NCBI GenBank assembly: GCA_035531675.1
Contig: DATKSL010000008.1
Location: 1 to 64,000, forward strand
DNA: 64,000 bases
Source: JAJPIG01 sp035531675
GTDB taxonomy: Bacteria; Desulfobacterota; Binatia; Binatales; Binataceae
Direction of reading: 5' to 3'
The notes beneath the pieces were generated by a model that was given only the letters and a program-made list of their open reading frames with translations, was not told the DNA's origin and did no database searches. Numbering within the stretch: position 1 is the first letter of the stretch; each line of letters opens with the position of its first letter. Shown one piece after another: positions 24,563 to 40,138 of this stretch. Both the position numbers and the translations under genes were made by a program.

Positions 24563-24589
24563 GCGCGCCGCGCCGGCTGCGCGGCGCGC
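24563..24589 (+). terminator. Strong GC hairpin between rpsA and ihfB (no T-run)
   Basis: GCGCGCCGCGC (24563-24573) pairs perfectly with GCGCGGCGCGC (24579-24589) around a 5-nt loop CGGCT, giving an 11-bp all-GC stem ten bases after the rpsA stop. There is no T-rich tail, so it is not a classical intrinsic terminator. It may end or attenuate rpsA transcription, block 3' exonucleases, or set the rpsA:ihfB ratio. Confidence 0.5.
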
Positions 24590-24598
24590 ATCATTGCT

Positions 24599-24907
24599 AT
24601 GACCAAGCGCGAGATCATCGAGGAACTGCTGGCGCGCCAGCAACACTTTTCGCGGCGCGACTCGGAAACCACGATCAACGCGATGTTCGACGCGATGGCC
24701 AAGGTGCTGGCGCGCGGCGATCGCATTGAACTGCGCGGTTTCGGCAGCTTCGGCGTCAAGCAGCGGCGTGCCCGCCAGGGGCGCAATCCCAAAACCGGCG
24801 CACTGGTGGCGGTCGAGGCCAAGCAGGTGCCGTTCTTCCGCGCCGGCAAGGAGCTGCGAATCGAGGTCAATGGCACGACGCGCGGACGATCGTCGCAATC
24901 CGGCTGA
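24599..24907 (+). CDS. ihfB: HU/IHF-family DNA-binding protein, integration host factor beta-type
   Basis: This 102-residue protein is a DNABII family member: MTKREIIEELLARQ, the GDRIELRGFGSFGVKQRRARQGRNPKTG DNA-wrapping arm with the conserved RNPKTG, and a C-terminal PFFRAGKELR helix. The order rpsA-ihfB is conserved in gammaproteobacteria and deltaproteobacteria, so IHF-beta (himD) is the natural call. An IHF-alpha-type partner lies at 56564-56857, which would complete a heterodimer able to bend DNA, for instance at sigma-54 promoters. Its 3' end overlaps the next gene by 38 bp. Confidence 0.9.
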   Translation: MTKREIIEELLARQQHFSRRDSETTINAMFDAMAKVLARGDRIELRGFGSFGVKQRRARQGRNPKTGALVAVEAKQVPFFRAGKELRIEVNGTTRGRSSQSG

Positions 24908-25430
24908 GAGCGCGGCGGGGCTCCAGCGGCTGTGGGCGCCGTGGCGCCGGGGCTACCTCGAGGCGGCCGCCGGCCGCCGTCCCCTGAAATGTATCTTTTG
25001 TCTGCGCCGGGCCGCGGCCACGGCGCTTCACGAGCGGCTGGTGCTGCGCGCCACTCCGCTCGTGATCGTGATGCTCAACCGCTACCCGTACAACACCGGC
25101 CATCTGATGGTCGCGCCGCGCCGCCACGTCGCGTCGCCCGAGCTGCTGACTCCGCGGGAGCAGACGGCGCTGGCCGCGATGGTCGCGGCGGCGGTCGCCA
25201 ACCTGCGCCGCGCCTATCGTCCCGACGGCCTCAATCTCGGCGCCAACCTGGGCCGCGCGGCGGGCGCCGGTTTCGCCGCGCATATGCATTGGCACCTGGT
25301 GCCGCGCTGGACGGGCGACAGCAACTACATGACGGTGACGGCGGGCACGCGGGTGCTTTCCGAGATGCTCGATGAGACCTTTGCGCGCCTGGCCCCGCTT
25401 TTCAAAGCCGGGCGGCAACCCGTATCCTAG
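24870..25430 (+). CDS. HIT-family nucleotide hydrolase/phosphorylase
   Basis: This protein of about 186 residues has the HIT fold. It opens RLWAPWRRGYLEAA, has a zinc-type CIFC pair, then the typical NRYPYNTGHLMVAPRRHV strand and the catalytic histidine triad HMHWHLVPRW. The WAPWR...CIFC...HMHWHLVPRW pattern belongs to the diadenosine tetraphosphate (Ap4A) phosphorylase-like branch of HIT proteins, which cleave dinucleoside polyphosphates or nucleotidyl adducts. The ATG at 24870 overlaps ihfB in another frame; this is the first start that keeps the conserved RLWAPWR segment. The specific substrate is unproven. Confidence 0.88.
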   Translation: MARRADDRRNPAESAAGLQRLWAPWRRGYLEAAAGRRPLKCIFCLRRAAATALHERLVLRATPLVIVMLNRYPYNTGHLMVAPRRHVASPELLTPREQTALAAMVAAAVANLRRAYRPDGLNLGANLGRAAGAGFAAHMHWHLVPRWTGDSNYMTVTAGTRVLSEMLDETFARLAPLFKAGRQPVS

Positions 25431-25456
25431 ACGACAATACTTTCACGCCAGGACTC

Positions 25457-26872
25457 ATGATGAACCAGGACCTGCTCGCGATTACCACTTTGGGCGCGCT
25501 CAAGAGCGCCGGCTACCGGACGGCGCCGGTGCGGATCGAGATGCGCAACAACCTGCTCAAGCGGCTCACGGGCAGCGAGCGCACGCTGCCCGGGATAATC
25601 GGCTACGACAAGACCGTGGTGCCCGAGATCGAGAATGCGATCCTGGCCGGCCATCACATGATCTTCCTGGGCGAGCGCGGCCAGGCGAAATCGCGGATCA
25701 TTCGCTCGCTGGCGGGCCTGCTCGACGAGCTGGTGCCGGCCGTCAAGGGCTGCGAGATCAACGACGATCCGTACGCGCCGATCTGCAAGTTCTGCCGCCG
25801 CCAGCTCGAGGAGCATGGCGACAATCTCGAGATCACCTGGCTCACGCGCGAGCCTCGCTACGCCGAGAAGCTCGCCACGCCCGACGTCTCGGTAGCCGAC
25901 CTGATCGGCGAAATCGATCCGATCAAGGTTGCCGAAGGGCGCTACCTGGCCGACGAGGAGACCATCCACTACGGCCTGATTCCGCGCACCAACCGCGGCA
26001 TCTTCGCGATCAATGAGCTGCCCGATCTGACCGAGAAGGTGCAGGTCGGACTGTTCAACCTGATGGAAGAGAAGGACGTTCAGATCAAGGGTTACAAGAT
26101 TCGCCTGCCGGTCGACGTAATATTCGTCGCCAGCGCGAATCCGGAGGACTACACCTCGCGCGGCCGTATCATTACGCCGCTCAAGGACCGTTTCGACGTC
26201 CAGATTCGCACCCACTATCCGAAGACCATCGAAGACGAGATCGCGATCATGGAGCAGGAATGCAGCTATCCGCTGCGCCCCGAGCTGCCGCTGCGGGTGG
26301 CGCCGTTCATGCGCGAAATCCTCGCCCACATCACCTTCGAGGCCCGCGCCTCCAACGAGATCAACCAATCCTCCGGCGTTTCCGTGCGCGTGACGATCAA
26401 CAACTTCGAAGCCGTCATCTCCAACGCCGAACGGCGCGCGGTGATGGTGGGCGAGAACGAGATCGTGCCGCGCATCACCGACCTGCCCTCGCTCTACGCC
26501 TCGACCGCCGGCAAGATCGAGCTCGAGTACGTCGGCGAGGACAAGAAGGAAGAGGACCTGGTCGAGCGCCTGATCAACCGCGCGGTGCTCAAGGTCTTCG
26601 ACCATCACCTCAAGCTCGACGATCTTAAACCGATCATCGCCTACTTCGGCCAGGGCTGGGGCGTCGAGGTTTCCGACATGGCGCCGGCCACCGAGTACCT
26701 CGAACCGCTGCGTGAGGTGCCGGGCCTGCGCGAGGTGGTCGAGCGGCTCGGACCGTTCGAGACCCCGGGGCTGATGGCGGTGGCGAGCGAGCTGATCTTC
26801 GAGGGGCTGCACCTTCATCAGAAACTCAACAAGGAGCGCCAGGGCGGCGGCCGCTTCGCCTATCACGCCTGA
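25457..26872 (+). CDS. MoxR/ChlI-type AAA+ ATPase paired with a VWA protein
   Basis: This is a 471-residue AAA+ protein. The P-loop GERGQAKS is at residues 72-79, Walker B is in IFAINELPDLTEKVQVGLFNLMEE, and sensor 1 is the IFVASANPEDYTSRGR segment. A CEI...ICKFCRRQ pair of cysteines sits between Walker A and B, an insertion I do not often see and which may bind metal. The domain layout is that of the magnesium-chelatase I-like or MoxR ATPases, which act as chaperones with a VWA partner. No GAFTGA loop is present, so it is not a sigma-54 activator despite being commonly annotated as such. It is 10 bp upstream of the VWA gene, which supports a two-component machine. Confidence 0.85.
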   Translation: MMNQDLLAITTLGALKSAGYRTAPVRIEMRNNLLKRLTGSERTLPGIIGYDKTVVPEIENAILAGHHMIFLGERGQAKSRIIRSLAGLLDELVPAVKGCEINDDPYAPICKFCRRQLEEHGDNLEITWLTREPRYAEKLATPDVSVADLIGEIDPIKVAEGRYLADEETIHYGLIPRTNRGIFAINELPDLTEKVQVGLFNLMEEKDVQIKGYKIRLPVDVIFVASANPEDYTSRGRIITPLKDRFDVQIRTHYPKTIEDEIAIMEQECSYPLRPELPLRVAPFMREILAHITFEARASNEINQSSGVSVRVTINNFEAVISNAERRAVMVGENEIVPRITDLPSLYASTAGKIELEYVGEDKKEEDLVERLINRAVLKVFDHHLKLDDLKPIIAYFGQGWGVEVSDMAPATEYLEPLREVPGLREVVERLGPFETPGLMAVASELIFEGLHLHQKLNKERQGGGRFAYHA

Positions 26873-26882
26873 CGCCGCGCCG

Positions 26883-28475
26883 ATGAACATCCATCGCTAC
26901 ACGCGCTGGGACGGCAGCCAGCGGGTCCGGCTGACCGCCGACCAGTTGTTCGAGAAGCTGGCCGAATATCTTTCGTACACCGACGACGTGCGCCAGGCGA
27001 TGGACTGGATCACGCGCCAGGGGCTCGACCTCGACGGCACCAAGATGGCCGGGCTCGAGGAGTTCATCGAGCAGCTGCGCCAGGAGATGCGCAAGCGTTA
27101 TCGCGAGTCCAACCTGAAGAACGCGCTCGGTGAGATCGAACGCAAGCTCGAAAGCATCCTGGAGCGCGAGCGCAGCACGCTCGGCGCGCTGCGCGACCGC
27201 AAACCCGGCATCGAGGAGAAGGAGCGCGAGCTCGAGCACGTGCCGCGCAAGCTCTCGGAGGCGCTCCGGCGGCTGGAGAATTACGAGTTCGAGGACGCCG
27301 AGGCGCAGGCCGATTTCGACGAGCTGCTCAAGGAATACGAGAACGTCCGCGACCTCGAGAACTTCCGCGAGCGCCACGGCCAGGCCTTTCGCGGGCCCCA
27401 GAGTCTCGGCTATCGCGAGGCGGTCGACATGATGCGCGAGATGGAGCGGATGCGCAATCTCGAGCAGGCGCTGATGGCGGGCGATCTCGACCAGGTCTCC
27501 GGCGACGAGTTGCAGGCCATGCTCGGCGGACAGGCGCAGCAGGACTTCGAGAATTTGAAGCAGGTCATGATGCTGCTCGACGAGTCGGGCTATCTGGCCA
27601 CCAAGGGCGACCATCTGACGCTCTCGCCCAAGGGCGTGCGGCGCATCGGACAACTGGCGCTGCGCGATATCTTCCAGGGGCTGCTGCGCGATCGCGGCGG
27701 CGGCCACGCGATGGAGCATCGCGGCGCGACCCAAATCCGCCCCGATATCACCAAGCCCTATGCCTACGGCGATCCGCTGAATCTCAACCTGGTGGCGACC
27801 CTCAAGCACGCGCTGACGCGCCGGCCGGGCGTTCCGCTCACACTCAGGCCCGAGGATTTCGAGGTTTTCGAGAGCGATTACGCCACCACCTCCTCGACCG
27901 TGCTGTGCCTGGATATGTCGTGGTCGATGAGCTGGGAGGGACGGTTCGCGGCGGCCAAGAAGGTTGCGATGGCGATGGAGACGCTGATTCGCTCCAGGTA
28001 CCCGCGCGATTTCTTCGCCATCGTCGGCTTCTTCACCCGCGCCGTCGAGCTCAAGCTGAAGGATCTGCCCGAGGCCTCATGGAACATGGGCGACCCGTTC
28101 ACCAATCTGCAGGACGGGCTGCGCCTGGCCTCCGAGCTGCTCGGCCGCCATCCGTCGCGCAACCAGCACATCATCGTGATCACCGACGGTCAGCCGACCG
28201 CCTATTTCCAGAACGGGCGGGTGTTCTGCGAATGGCCGTTGTCGTTCGGCGGTATCAGCATGCGGGCCGCGCAGGAGACGCTCAAGGAAGTTGAGCGGGT
28301 GACGCGCAAGGGCATCACGATCAACACTTTCATGCTCGACGATTCGCCGAGCCTGCGCGCATTCGTCGAGAAGATGACCCAGATCAACCGGGGCCGGGCG
28401 CTGTTCACGCGTCCCGATCATCTGGGCGAGTACCTGCTGGTCGACTACCTGTCACATAAGCGCAAGAAGATTTGA
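26883..28475 (+). CDS. VWA-domain protein, partner of the upstream AAA+ ATPase
   Basis: This 530-residue protein has a long charged N-terminal half (about residues 1-300) rich in Glu/Arg helices that look coiled-coil, then a C-terminal von Willebrand A domain. The MIDAS metal site is visible as CLDMSWSMSWEG (DxSxS) and ITDGQPT further on. It begins 10 bp after the ATPase stop. MoxR/ChlI ATPases with VWA proteins commonly insert metals or remodel enzymes and respiratory complexes. No target gene adjoins the pair, since rpsO follows after 155 bp. Function is therefore assigned only at the level of the chaperone-like pair. Confidence 0.85.
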   Translation: MNIHRYTRWDGSQRVRLTADQLFEKLAEYLSYTDDVRQAMDWITRQGLDLDGTKMAGLEEFIEQLRQEMRKRYRESNLKNALGEIERKLESILERERSTLGALRDRKPGIEEKERELEHVPRKLSEALRRLENYEFEDAEAQADFDELLKEYENVRDLENFRERHGQAFRGPQSLGYREAVDMMREMERMRNLEQALMAGDLDQVSGDELQAMLGGQAQQDFENLKQVMMLLDESGYLATKGDHLTLSPKGVRRIGQLALRDIFQGLLRDRGGGHAMEHRGATQIRPDITKPYAYGDPLNLNLVATLKHALTRRPGVPLTLRPEDFEVFESDYATTSSTVLCLDMSWSMSWEGRFAAAKKVAMAMETLIRSRYPRDFFAIVGFFTRAVELKLKDLPEASWNMGDPFTNLQDGLRLASELLGRHPSRNQHIIVITDGQPTAYFQNGRVFCEWPLSFGGISMRAAQETLKEVERVTRKGITINTFMLDDSPSLRAFVEKMTQINRGRALFTRPDHLGEYLLVDYLSHKRKKI

Positions 28476-28630
28476 ACGTCGGGCGGCCAGCTTCGAAGCC
28501 TTAGGGTCGGCCAGAATAGCGCCCGGACTTCGACCGCTTCCCGGCCTGGCGGGCTTGGCTTTACTCGGCTGCCGGGCTCTGTTACGCTTCCTTCTCAAGA
28601 AAAAGTAAAAAGGAACAAGCAAGACTCCTG

Positions 28631-28900
28631 ATGCCCCTCGCGTCCGCCCGCAAGCGGGAAATAGTCCAGTCGCACGCGCGAACTCTCACGGATAGCGGTT
28701 CTACCGAAGTCCAGGTGGCGCTTTTTTCTGCTCGTATTGAGCAGTTGAGCGGCCATCTTCGGACCCACGCGAAAGACCATCATTCGCGTCGGGGACTGCT
28801 CAGATTGGTCAGCAAGCGCCGCCGGCTGCTGGACTATCTACATGCGCGCGATTTTGCTCGCTACCGAGAGCTGATCGAAAAGCTGGGTATCCGGAGGTAG
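28631..28900 (+). CDS. rpsO: 30S ribosomal protein S15
   Basis: This 89-residue protein has the four-helix S15 pattern: REIVQSHARTLTDSGSTEVQVALFSARIEQL, then HLRTHAKDHHSRRGLLRLVSKRRRLLDYL and a C-terminal RYRELIEKLGIRR. It binds 16S rRNA near the central domain and nucleates small-subunit assembly. It precedes pnp, the classical rpsO-pnp arrangement, with 143 bp between. In E. coli, S15 also represses its own mRNA; no such pseudoknot was searched for. The upstream 155 bp hold no second gene; a weak promoter-like TTTACT-N17-TACGCT is visible there. Confidence 0.97.
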   Translation: MPLASARKREIVQSHARTLTDSGSTEVQVALFSARIEQLSGHLRTHAKDHHSRRGLLRLVSKRRRLLDYLHARDFARYRELIEKLGIRR

Positions 28901-29043
28901 GCCCGGACGGATGGTCGTGCGGCCCGCGCCGTATCGACCGGGCTGGCCTATCGGCTGCTTGACGGCATTAGACTGGCCGCAAGCCATCGCCGCCGGTCTA
29001 CCGCCTCGGACCTGCATCCTGCCTTCCTGACAAGGGCAAGGAA

Positions 29044-31137
<2,094 letters not shown>

Positions 31138-31155
31138 CCGGCCGCCGAGGCGCCC

Positions 31156-32418
31156 ATGATTCGCAAAACCGAGCTTCCCAACGGCGTCCGGGTCATGACC
31201 GAGGCGATGCCGCAGGTGGTTTCCTCCTCGATCGGAATCTGGGTCGAGAATGGTTCGCGCTACGAGGTGCCCGAGCACAACGGCGTCTCGCACTTTATCG
31301 AGCATCTGCTGTTCAAGGGCACCAGGCGGCGTACCGCCGCGCAGATCGCCGAGGAGATCGACGCGGTCGGCGGCGTGCTCAACGCCTTCACCGGCAAGGA
31401 ATACACCTGTTACTACGCCAAGGTGTTGGGCGCCGACCTGCCGCTCGCTATCGACGTGCTGGCCGACATCTTTCTCGACTCGTTGTTCGAACCGGCCGAA
31501 ATTGACCGCGAGCGCCAGGTCGTAATCCAGGAGATCTCGCAGGCCGAGGATACGCCCGACGATTTCATCCACGACCTCTTCAACCTGCGCTTCTGGGAAG
31601 GCCATCCGCTCTCGCTGCCGATCTTCGGCTGCGAACAGACCGTCAACGCGATGGATCGCGAGCTGCTGACCTCGTTCATGGCCGAGCGCTACCGCGCCGG
31701 CAAGATCCTGGTCGCCGCGGCCGGGATGGTCGATCACGACCGGCTGGTGGCCGAGTGTGCGCGGCTGTTCGGCGCAATCCCCGGCAACGGACGGCCGCCG
31801 GTAATCGGCCCGCCGGCCGAGCGTCCGGTGGTGCAGCAGTACGAGAAGGAACTCGAGCAGGTCCATCTATGTATCGGCGGACCCGGGCTCAGCCAATCCG
31901 ATCCGCTGCGCTACGCCAGCTATGTTCTCAACACCGCGCTGGGCGGCGGGATGTCGTCGCGCCTGTTCCAGGAGGTGCGCGAGCGCCGCGGCCGCGTCTA
32001 CAGTATCTACTCGTTCAACGCCTCCTTCATCGATTGCGGTTACATGGCGATTTACGCCGGCACCAACCCCGGCTGGATCGACGAGGTAATCGAGGTGACG
32101 CTCGGCGAGGTCGGCAAGGTCGCACGCGCCGGACTCACGCCGGCCGAACTGGCCCGCGCCAAAAGCCAGCTCAAGGGCAACATGCTGCTCGGGATGGAGT
32201 CGACCGACAGCCGGATGAACCGGTTGGCGCGCAATGAGATTTATTTCCGGCGCGAGATCCCGCTGCAGGAACTGGCCGACGCGATCGAGCGGGTCACCAA
32301 CGAGCAAATCGTCGAGCTCGGCGCCACCTGCTTCAAGCCCGAGCGGATGGCGATGGTGGTGCTGGGCGATCTGAAGGGCCGCAAGCTCGGCACCGAAGTC
32401 TGGTCGGCGATGAACTAA
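31156..32418 (+). CDS. M16-family zinc peptidase
   Basis: This 420-residue protein belongs to the pitrilysin/insulinase clan. The inverted zinc motif HxxEH is at residues 46-50 (HFIEH), followed by LLFKGTRRRTAAQIAEEIDAVGG, NAFTGKEYTCYYAKV and a downstream Glu in ERQVVIQEISQAEDTPDD. The C-terminal half has the degenerate second M16 domain (LGGGMSSRLFQEVRERRGRVYSIYS). It follows pnp closely, a conserved pairing in proteobacteria and Gram-positives. It is a single-chain peptidase with an intact metal site and so is probably active. It converges on the gene at 32441. Confidence 0.93.
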   Translation: MIRKTELPNGVRVMTEAMPQVVSSSIGIWVENGSRYEVPEHNGVSHFIEHLLFKGTRRRTAAQIAEEIDAVGGVLNAFTGKEYTCYYAKVLGADLPLAIDVLADIFLDSLFEPAEIDRERQVVIQEISQAEDTPDDFIHDLFNLRFWEGHPLSLPIFGCEQTVNAMDRELLTSFMAERYRAGKILVAAAGMVDHDRLVAECARLFGAIPGNGRPPVIGPPAERPVVQQYEKELEQVHLCIGGPGLSQSDPLRYASYVLNTALGGGMSSRLFQEVRERRGRVYSIYSFNASFIDCGYMAIYAGTNPGWIDEVIEVTLGEVGKVARAGLTPAELARAKSQLKGNMLLGMESTDSRMNRLARNEIYFRREIPLQELADAIERVTNEQIVELGATCFKPERMAMVVLGDLKGRKLGTEVWSAMN

Positions 32419-32440
32419 TCGCTCAGCGGCGTTTCCAGCC

Positions 32441-34024
32441 TCACTGCTTTCCGCTTCCTGACAACCACACGCGCCACGGGCTGCCGCCCGCCACGTCGGT
32501 GATCAAGACGTGCGCCGAGCGGAGCCCCTTCGCGGTCGGCACGAAGCTCACGCTGAGGGTGCACTGCGCTTGCGGCGCGAGTTGGCTCGCGCATCCCGAG
32601 ACCATAAAATCAGTGCTCGCCTTGCCCGCCAGCTGCCAGGCGATCTGAACCGGCACTGGACTTCGATTGATGATCGTGACGGTCTTCGCTTGGCTCTGGG
32701 CGCTCACTTGCCAGCGACCGAACGCCATCGTGCGCGGGCTGAGCCGGATTGGCGGACGCACCCCCCTGCCGACCAGGCTCACGTACTGGGGACTGTTATG
32801 CGCATTGTTGACGATCGTCAAGGTACCGGTGCGGCGGCCAATCTGCGCGGGCACGAACTCGACACCTATCTTGCAACTCTTCCCGACGGGGAGACTCGGC
32901 GCACAATTGTTGGACGAGATCTTGAACTCGTCGCTGTCCGTCGACGGCGTCCCGAAGATTATCGCGGCCTTCAGCCGGTTGAGGGGATTGTGCAGCGTGA
33001 CACGATGCTCGGGGCTTGAAGCCGCGGTGACGCCGACCGGCTCGTTGGGGAAAATAATTTCGGCTGGCCAATGACGGAGTTTTACCGGCACCACCGTGGG
33101 CGTCGCCGTCGGCGTCGCGGTCGATGTAGCAGTTGGCGTGGGCGTCGCGGTGGTCGTCGGGGTGGCGGTCGCGGTGATGGTGGCAGTGGGCGTAGGCGTG
33201 GCGGATTCGATCGCAAACACGCCCTGGATATGCGCCGGGGCGAATCCCGTTTCGGCCCCGTAAGCGAGTGACCAGGCGCCGCCGCCCGAGGGATCGAACT
33301 CGAGCACCTCCTGCGGCGTAAAATTCTCGCCGCCGATCGATCCCGTGCCGTCAAACACCATCAGCAGATGGCCGTCGCTGGCGAGATAATCGGCGCCCAC
33401 CAGGTTCACTCCCGCCGGCACGCCATTCGCTCGCCCATCGAAGAAAATCTTCCGGACCGGCGCGACCGAGCCGGTGAGTTGCGTCAGATCTGACGGGTAG
33501 ACGGTGACCGGGGCATTATTGGGTCCGGTAAGCGAGACCGGGATGTCGAAGGAGAGCGCGAGGTCGCCGCCGATCATCGTCAGTGCGTCGATCGCCGCCC
33601 CGGCCGGCACGCCGTTGTCAGAACCCTTGAAGTAGTACGAGTACTTCGTGCCATCGAAGCTCGCGACGTCGCGCGGCGTGATCGTGATCGAACCCGAACC
33701 CGAACTAGACGGCAGCGAAACCGGATTGTCGAAAGTCAAAAGTTGCTGATTAACGGAGATTCGATAATAGCCGGTGATATGAACACCGGGTACAACCGCG
33801 GGAAACGCGGGGAGCGTGGTGTCAGTATTTCCCGCCAGATCGACAGCCACCACCTGGTTGGGCTCGACCATGACGCTGCCGAGCATGACCGGCACGTCCG
33901 GGGTGAAGAAAATGCTGGACAGCGGAGTGGCAGAGAAGGCCGCCATCGCGCCGGTGAGCAGCAGCATCATCGCCACCAGCGACGCGACCAACCGCGATGT
34001 GATCAGGCGTCGGGACCGCTTCAT
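32441..34024 (-). CDS. Secreted choice-of-anchor D / ASPM-SPD-2-Hydin-like protein with Thr-Pro linker
   Basis: This 527-residue protein has a basic N-terminus and a hydrophobic signal segment (LVASLVAMMLLLTGAMAAFSA). About 230 residues of beta-rich extracellular sequence follow, then a low-complexity Thr/Pro/Ala linker (encoded at 33096-33202). Two ASH/choice-of-anchor-type immunoglobulin-like domains come last (HRVTLHNPLNRLKAAIIFGT, CKIGVEFVPAQIGRRTGTLTIVNN, and CTLSVSFVPTAKGLRSAHVLI). Proteins of this kind are surface or secreted and their partners are unknown. The GC-skewed linker repeat may vary in length by slippage. No operon partner is evident. Confidence 0.75.
   Translation of the reverse strand: MKRSRRLITSRLVASLVAMMLLLTGAMAAFSATPLSSIFFTPDVPVMLGSVMVEPNQVVAVDLAGNTDTTLPAFPAVVPGVHITGYYRISVNQQLLTFDNPVSLPSSSGSGSITITPRDVASFDGTKYSYYFKGSDNGVPAGAAIDALTMIGGDLALSFDIPVSLTGPNNAPVTVYPSDLTQLTGSVAPVRKIFFDGRANGVPAGVNLVGADYLASDGHLLMVFDGTGSIGGENFTPQEVLEFDPSGGGAWSLAYGAETGFAPAHIQGVFAIESATPTPTATITATATPTTTATPTPTATSTATPTATPTVVPVKLRHWPAEIIFPNEPVGVTAASSPEHRVTLHNPLNRLKAAIIFGTPSTDSDEFKISSNNCAPSLPVGKSCKIGVEFVPAQIGRRTGTLTIVNNAHNSPQYVSLVGRGVRPPIRLSPRTMAFGRWQVSAQSQAKTVTIINRSPVPVQIAWQLAGKASTDFMVSGCASQLAPQAQCTLSVSFVPTAKGLRSAHVLITDVAGGSPWRVWLSGSGKQ
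33096..33202 (-). repeat. Low-complexity repeat encoding a Thr-Pro-rich linker
   Basis: Imperfect repeats of the GGCGTNGCGGT type on the plus strand encode the TPTPTATITATATPTTTATP-like linker of the secreted protein. Codon-level periodicity is visible across about 105 bp. Such tracts are prone to slipped-strand length change; whether the number varies between strains cannot be seen here. Confidence 0.7.
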
Positions 34025-34096
34025 CTTCCCTCTGGGCGGAAGCGAGTCCGCCCGGGCGATGCTGTTTGTTCGCGGCGCCGCGCTTGCGGCGCGCGC

Positions 34097-35542
34097 TCAG
34101 AGCTCGGGACTGGCCGGCAGAAAGCTTTCGCCCATCAGGTACGCGTCGACGGCGCGGGCGGCTTCGCGTCCCTCCCATATCGCCCATACCACTAACGACT
34201 GGCCGCGGCGAGCGTCACCGGCGGCGAACACACCGGGCACGCTGCTGGCGTAATCCTGGCACGCGATATTGCCGCGCTGGTCGAGCTTGAGTCCGAGCTC
34301 GGCCACGATCGTGTCGGGCTCGGGTCCGAGGAAGCCCAGCGCCAGCAGCACCAGATCGCAATCGATCGCGAACTCGCTGCCCGCAATCTCCTCCATCGCC
34401 ATCCGTCCGTTGTCGCGCTTCCAGTGCAGCCGCGCGGCGTTGAGCCGCGTGACGCGGCCATTCTCGCCGCTAAAGCTCTTGGTGTTGATGCTCCAGTCGC
34501 GGCGCACGCCTTCCTCGTGCGAGGTCGAAGTGCGCAGAATCATCGGCCACTCCGGCCACGGCATCTCGACGGTGCGCTGCGCCGGCGGCATCGGCAGCAA
34601 CTCGAACTGCGACACCTCGGCGGCGCCCTGGCGGTTCGAGGTGCCGAGGCAATCCGAGCCGGTGTCGCCGCCGCCCAGGATGACGACTCGTTTGCCGTGC
34701 GCGGTAATCTCCGTGCGCGGATCGATCGCATCGCCGAAGTTGCGCTTGTTCTGTTGCGGCAGGAATTCCATCGCGAAGTGGATTCCGCCCAGTTCGCGCC
34801 CCGGCACCGTCAGATCGCGCGGCTTGGTCGATCCCATGGTCAGGCAGATAGCGTCATGGCGGGCGCGCAGCTCGTCGGCATGCAGGTCGCGCCCGACGTG
34901 GCAATCGGTGACGATTTCGACGCCCTCGGCGCGCATCTGTTCGACCCGCCGATTCACCATCCACTTCTCGAGCTTGAAGTCCGGTATCCCGTACATCAGC
35001 AGTCCGCCGACCCGGTCGGATCGTTCGTAGAGCGTGACCGCGTGACCGGCGCGCGCCAGTTGCTGAGCGCAGGCCAGCCCGGCCGGTCCCGATCCCACTA
35101 CCGCGACGCGTTTGCCGGAGCGGCGCGCCGCCGGCTGCGGCGTGACCCAGCCCTCGGCGAAAGCGTGATCGATGATGCTCTTCTCGATCAGTTTGATAGT
35201 GACCGGATCGTTGTTGATATTGAGGACGCAGGCTTCCTCGCACGGCGCCGGACACACCCGCCCGGTGAACTCCGGGAAGTTGTTGGTCGAGTGCAGCCGC
35301 TCGATCGCCTCGCGCCAGCGCCCGCGGTAAACGAAATCGTTCCAGTCCGGAATGATGTTCCCGAGCGGGCAGCCCTTGTGGCAGAACGGAATCCCGCAAT
35401 CCATGCAGCGCGCGCCCTGCTCGCGCAGCTTCTCCTCGGGCATCTTGAGCTCGAACTCGCGCCAGTCCTTGAGCCGCTCGGCGGCCGGCCGCTTATGCGG
35501 GGTTTCGCGTTCGAATTCGAGAAAGCCGGTGATCTTGCCCAT
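34097..35542 (-). CDS. gltD: Glutamate synthase (NADPH) small subunit
   Basis: This 481-residue flavoprotein has N-terminal [4Fe-4S] ligands CMDCGIPFCHKGCPLGNIIPD and CEEACVL, the FAD motif GSGPAGLACAQQLARAGHAVTLYER, the NADPH motif ILGGGDTGSDCLG and a C-terminal FAD contact GVFAAGDARRGQSLVVWAI. It passes electrons from NADPH to the large subunit for the GOGAT reaction. It lies 39 bp downstream of gltB on the same strand and completes the enzyme. The C-terminus is followed by 72 bp before the next minus-strand start. Confidence 0.97.
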   Translation of the reverse strand: MGKITGFLEFERETPHKRPAAERLKDWREFELKMPEEKLREQGARCMDCGIPFCHKGCPLGNIIPDWNDFVYRGRWREAIERLHSTNNFPEFTGRVCPAPCEEACVLNINNDPVTIKLIEKSIIDHAFAEGWVTPQPAARRSGKRVAVVGSGPAGLACAQQLARAGHAVTLYERSDRVGGLLMYGIPDFKLEKWMVNRRVEQMRAEGVEIVTDCHVGRDLHADELRARHDAICLTMGSTKPRDLTVPGRELGGIHFAMEFLPQQNKRNFGDAIDPRTEITAHGKRVVILGGGDTGSDCLGTSNRQGAAEVSQFELLPMPPAQRTVEMPWPEWPMILRTSTSHEEGVRRDWSINTKSFSGENGRVTRLNAARLHWKRDNGRMAMEEIAGSEFAIDCDLVLLALGFLGPEPDTIVAELGLKLDQRGNIACQDYASSVPGVFAAGDARRGQSLVVWAIWEGREAARAVDAYLMGESFLPASPEL

Positions 35543-35581
35543 CGTTGAGTAACTTCGCTCCCCTCAGTGCTCGGCGCCGCG

Positions 35582-40130
<4,549 letters not shown>

Positions 40131-40138
<8 letters not shown>

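Noticed and set aside
25457..26872. Sigma-54 activator
   Set aside because: Walker motifs are present but there is no GAFTGA loop and no helix-turn-helix; the VWA partner points to a MoxR/ChlI-like machine.
33096..33202. CRISPR-like array
   Set aside because: The repeats are short, imperfect and in frame, encoding a Thr-Pro linker, with no spacers.
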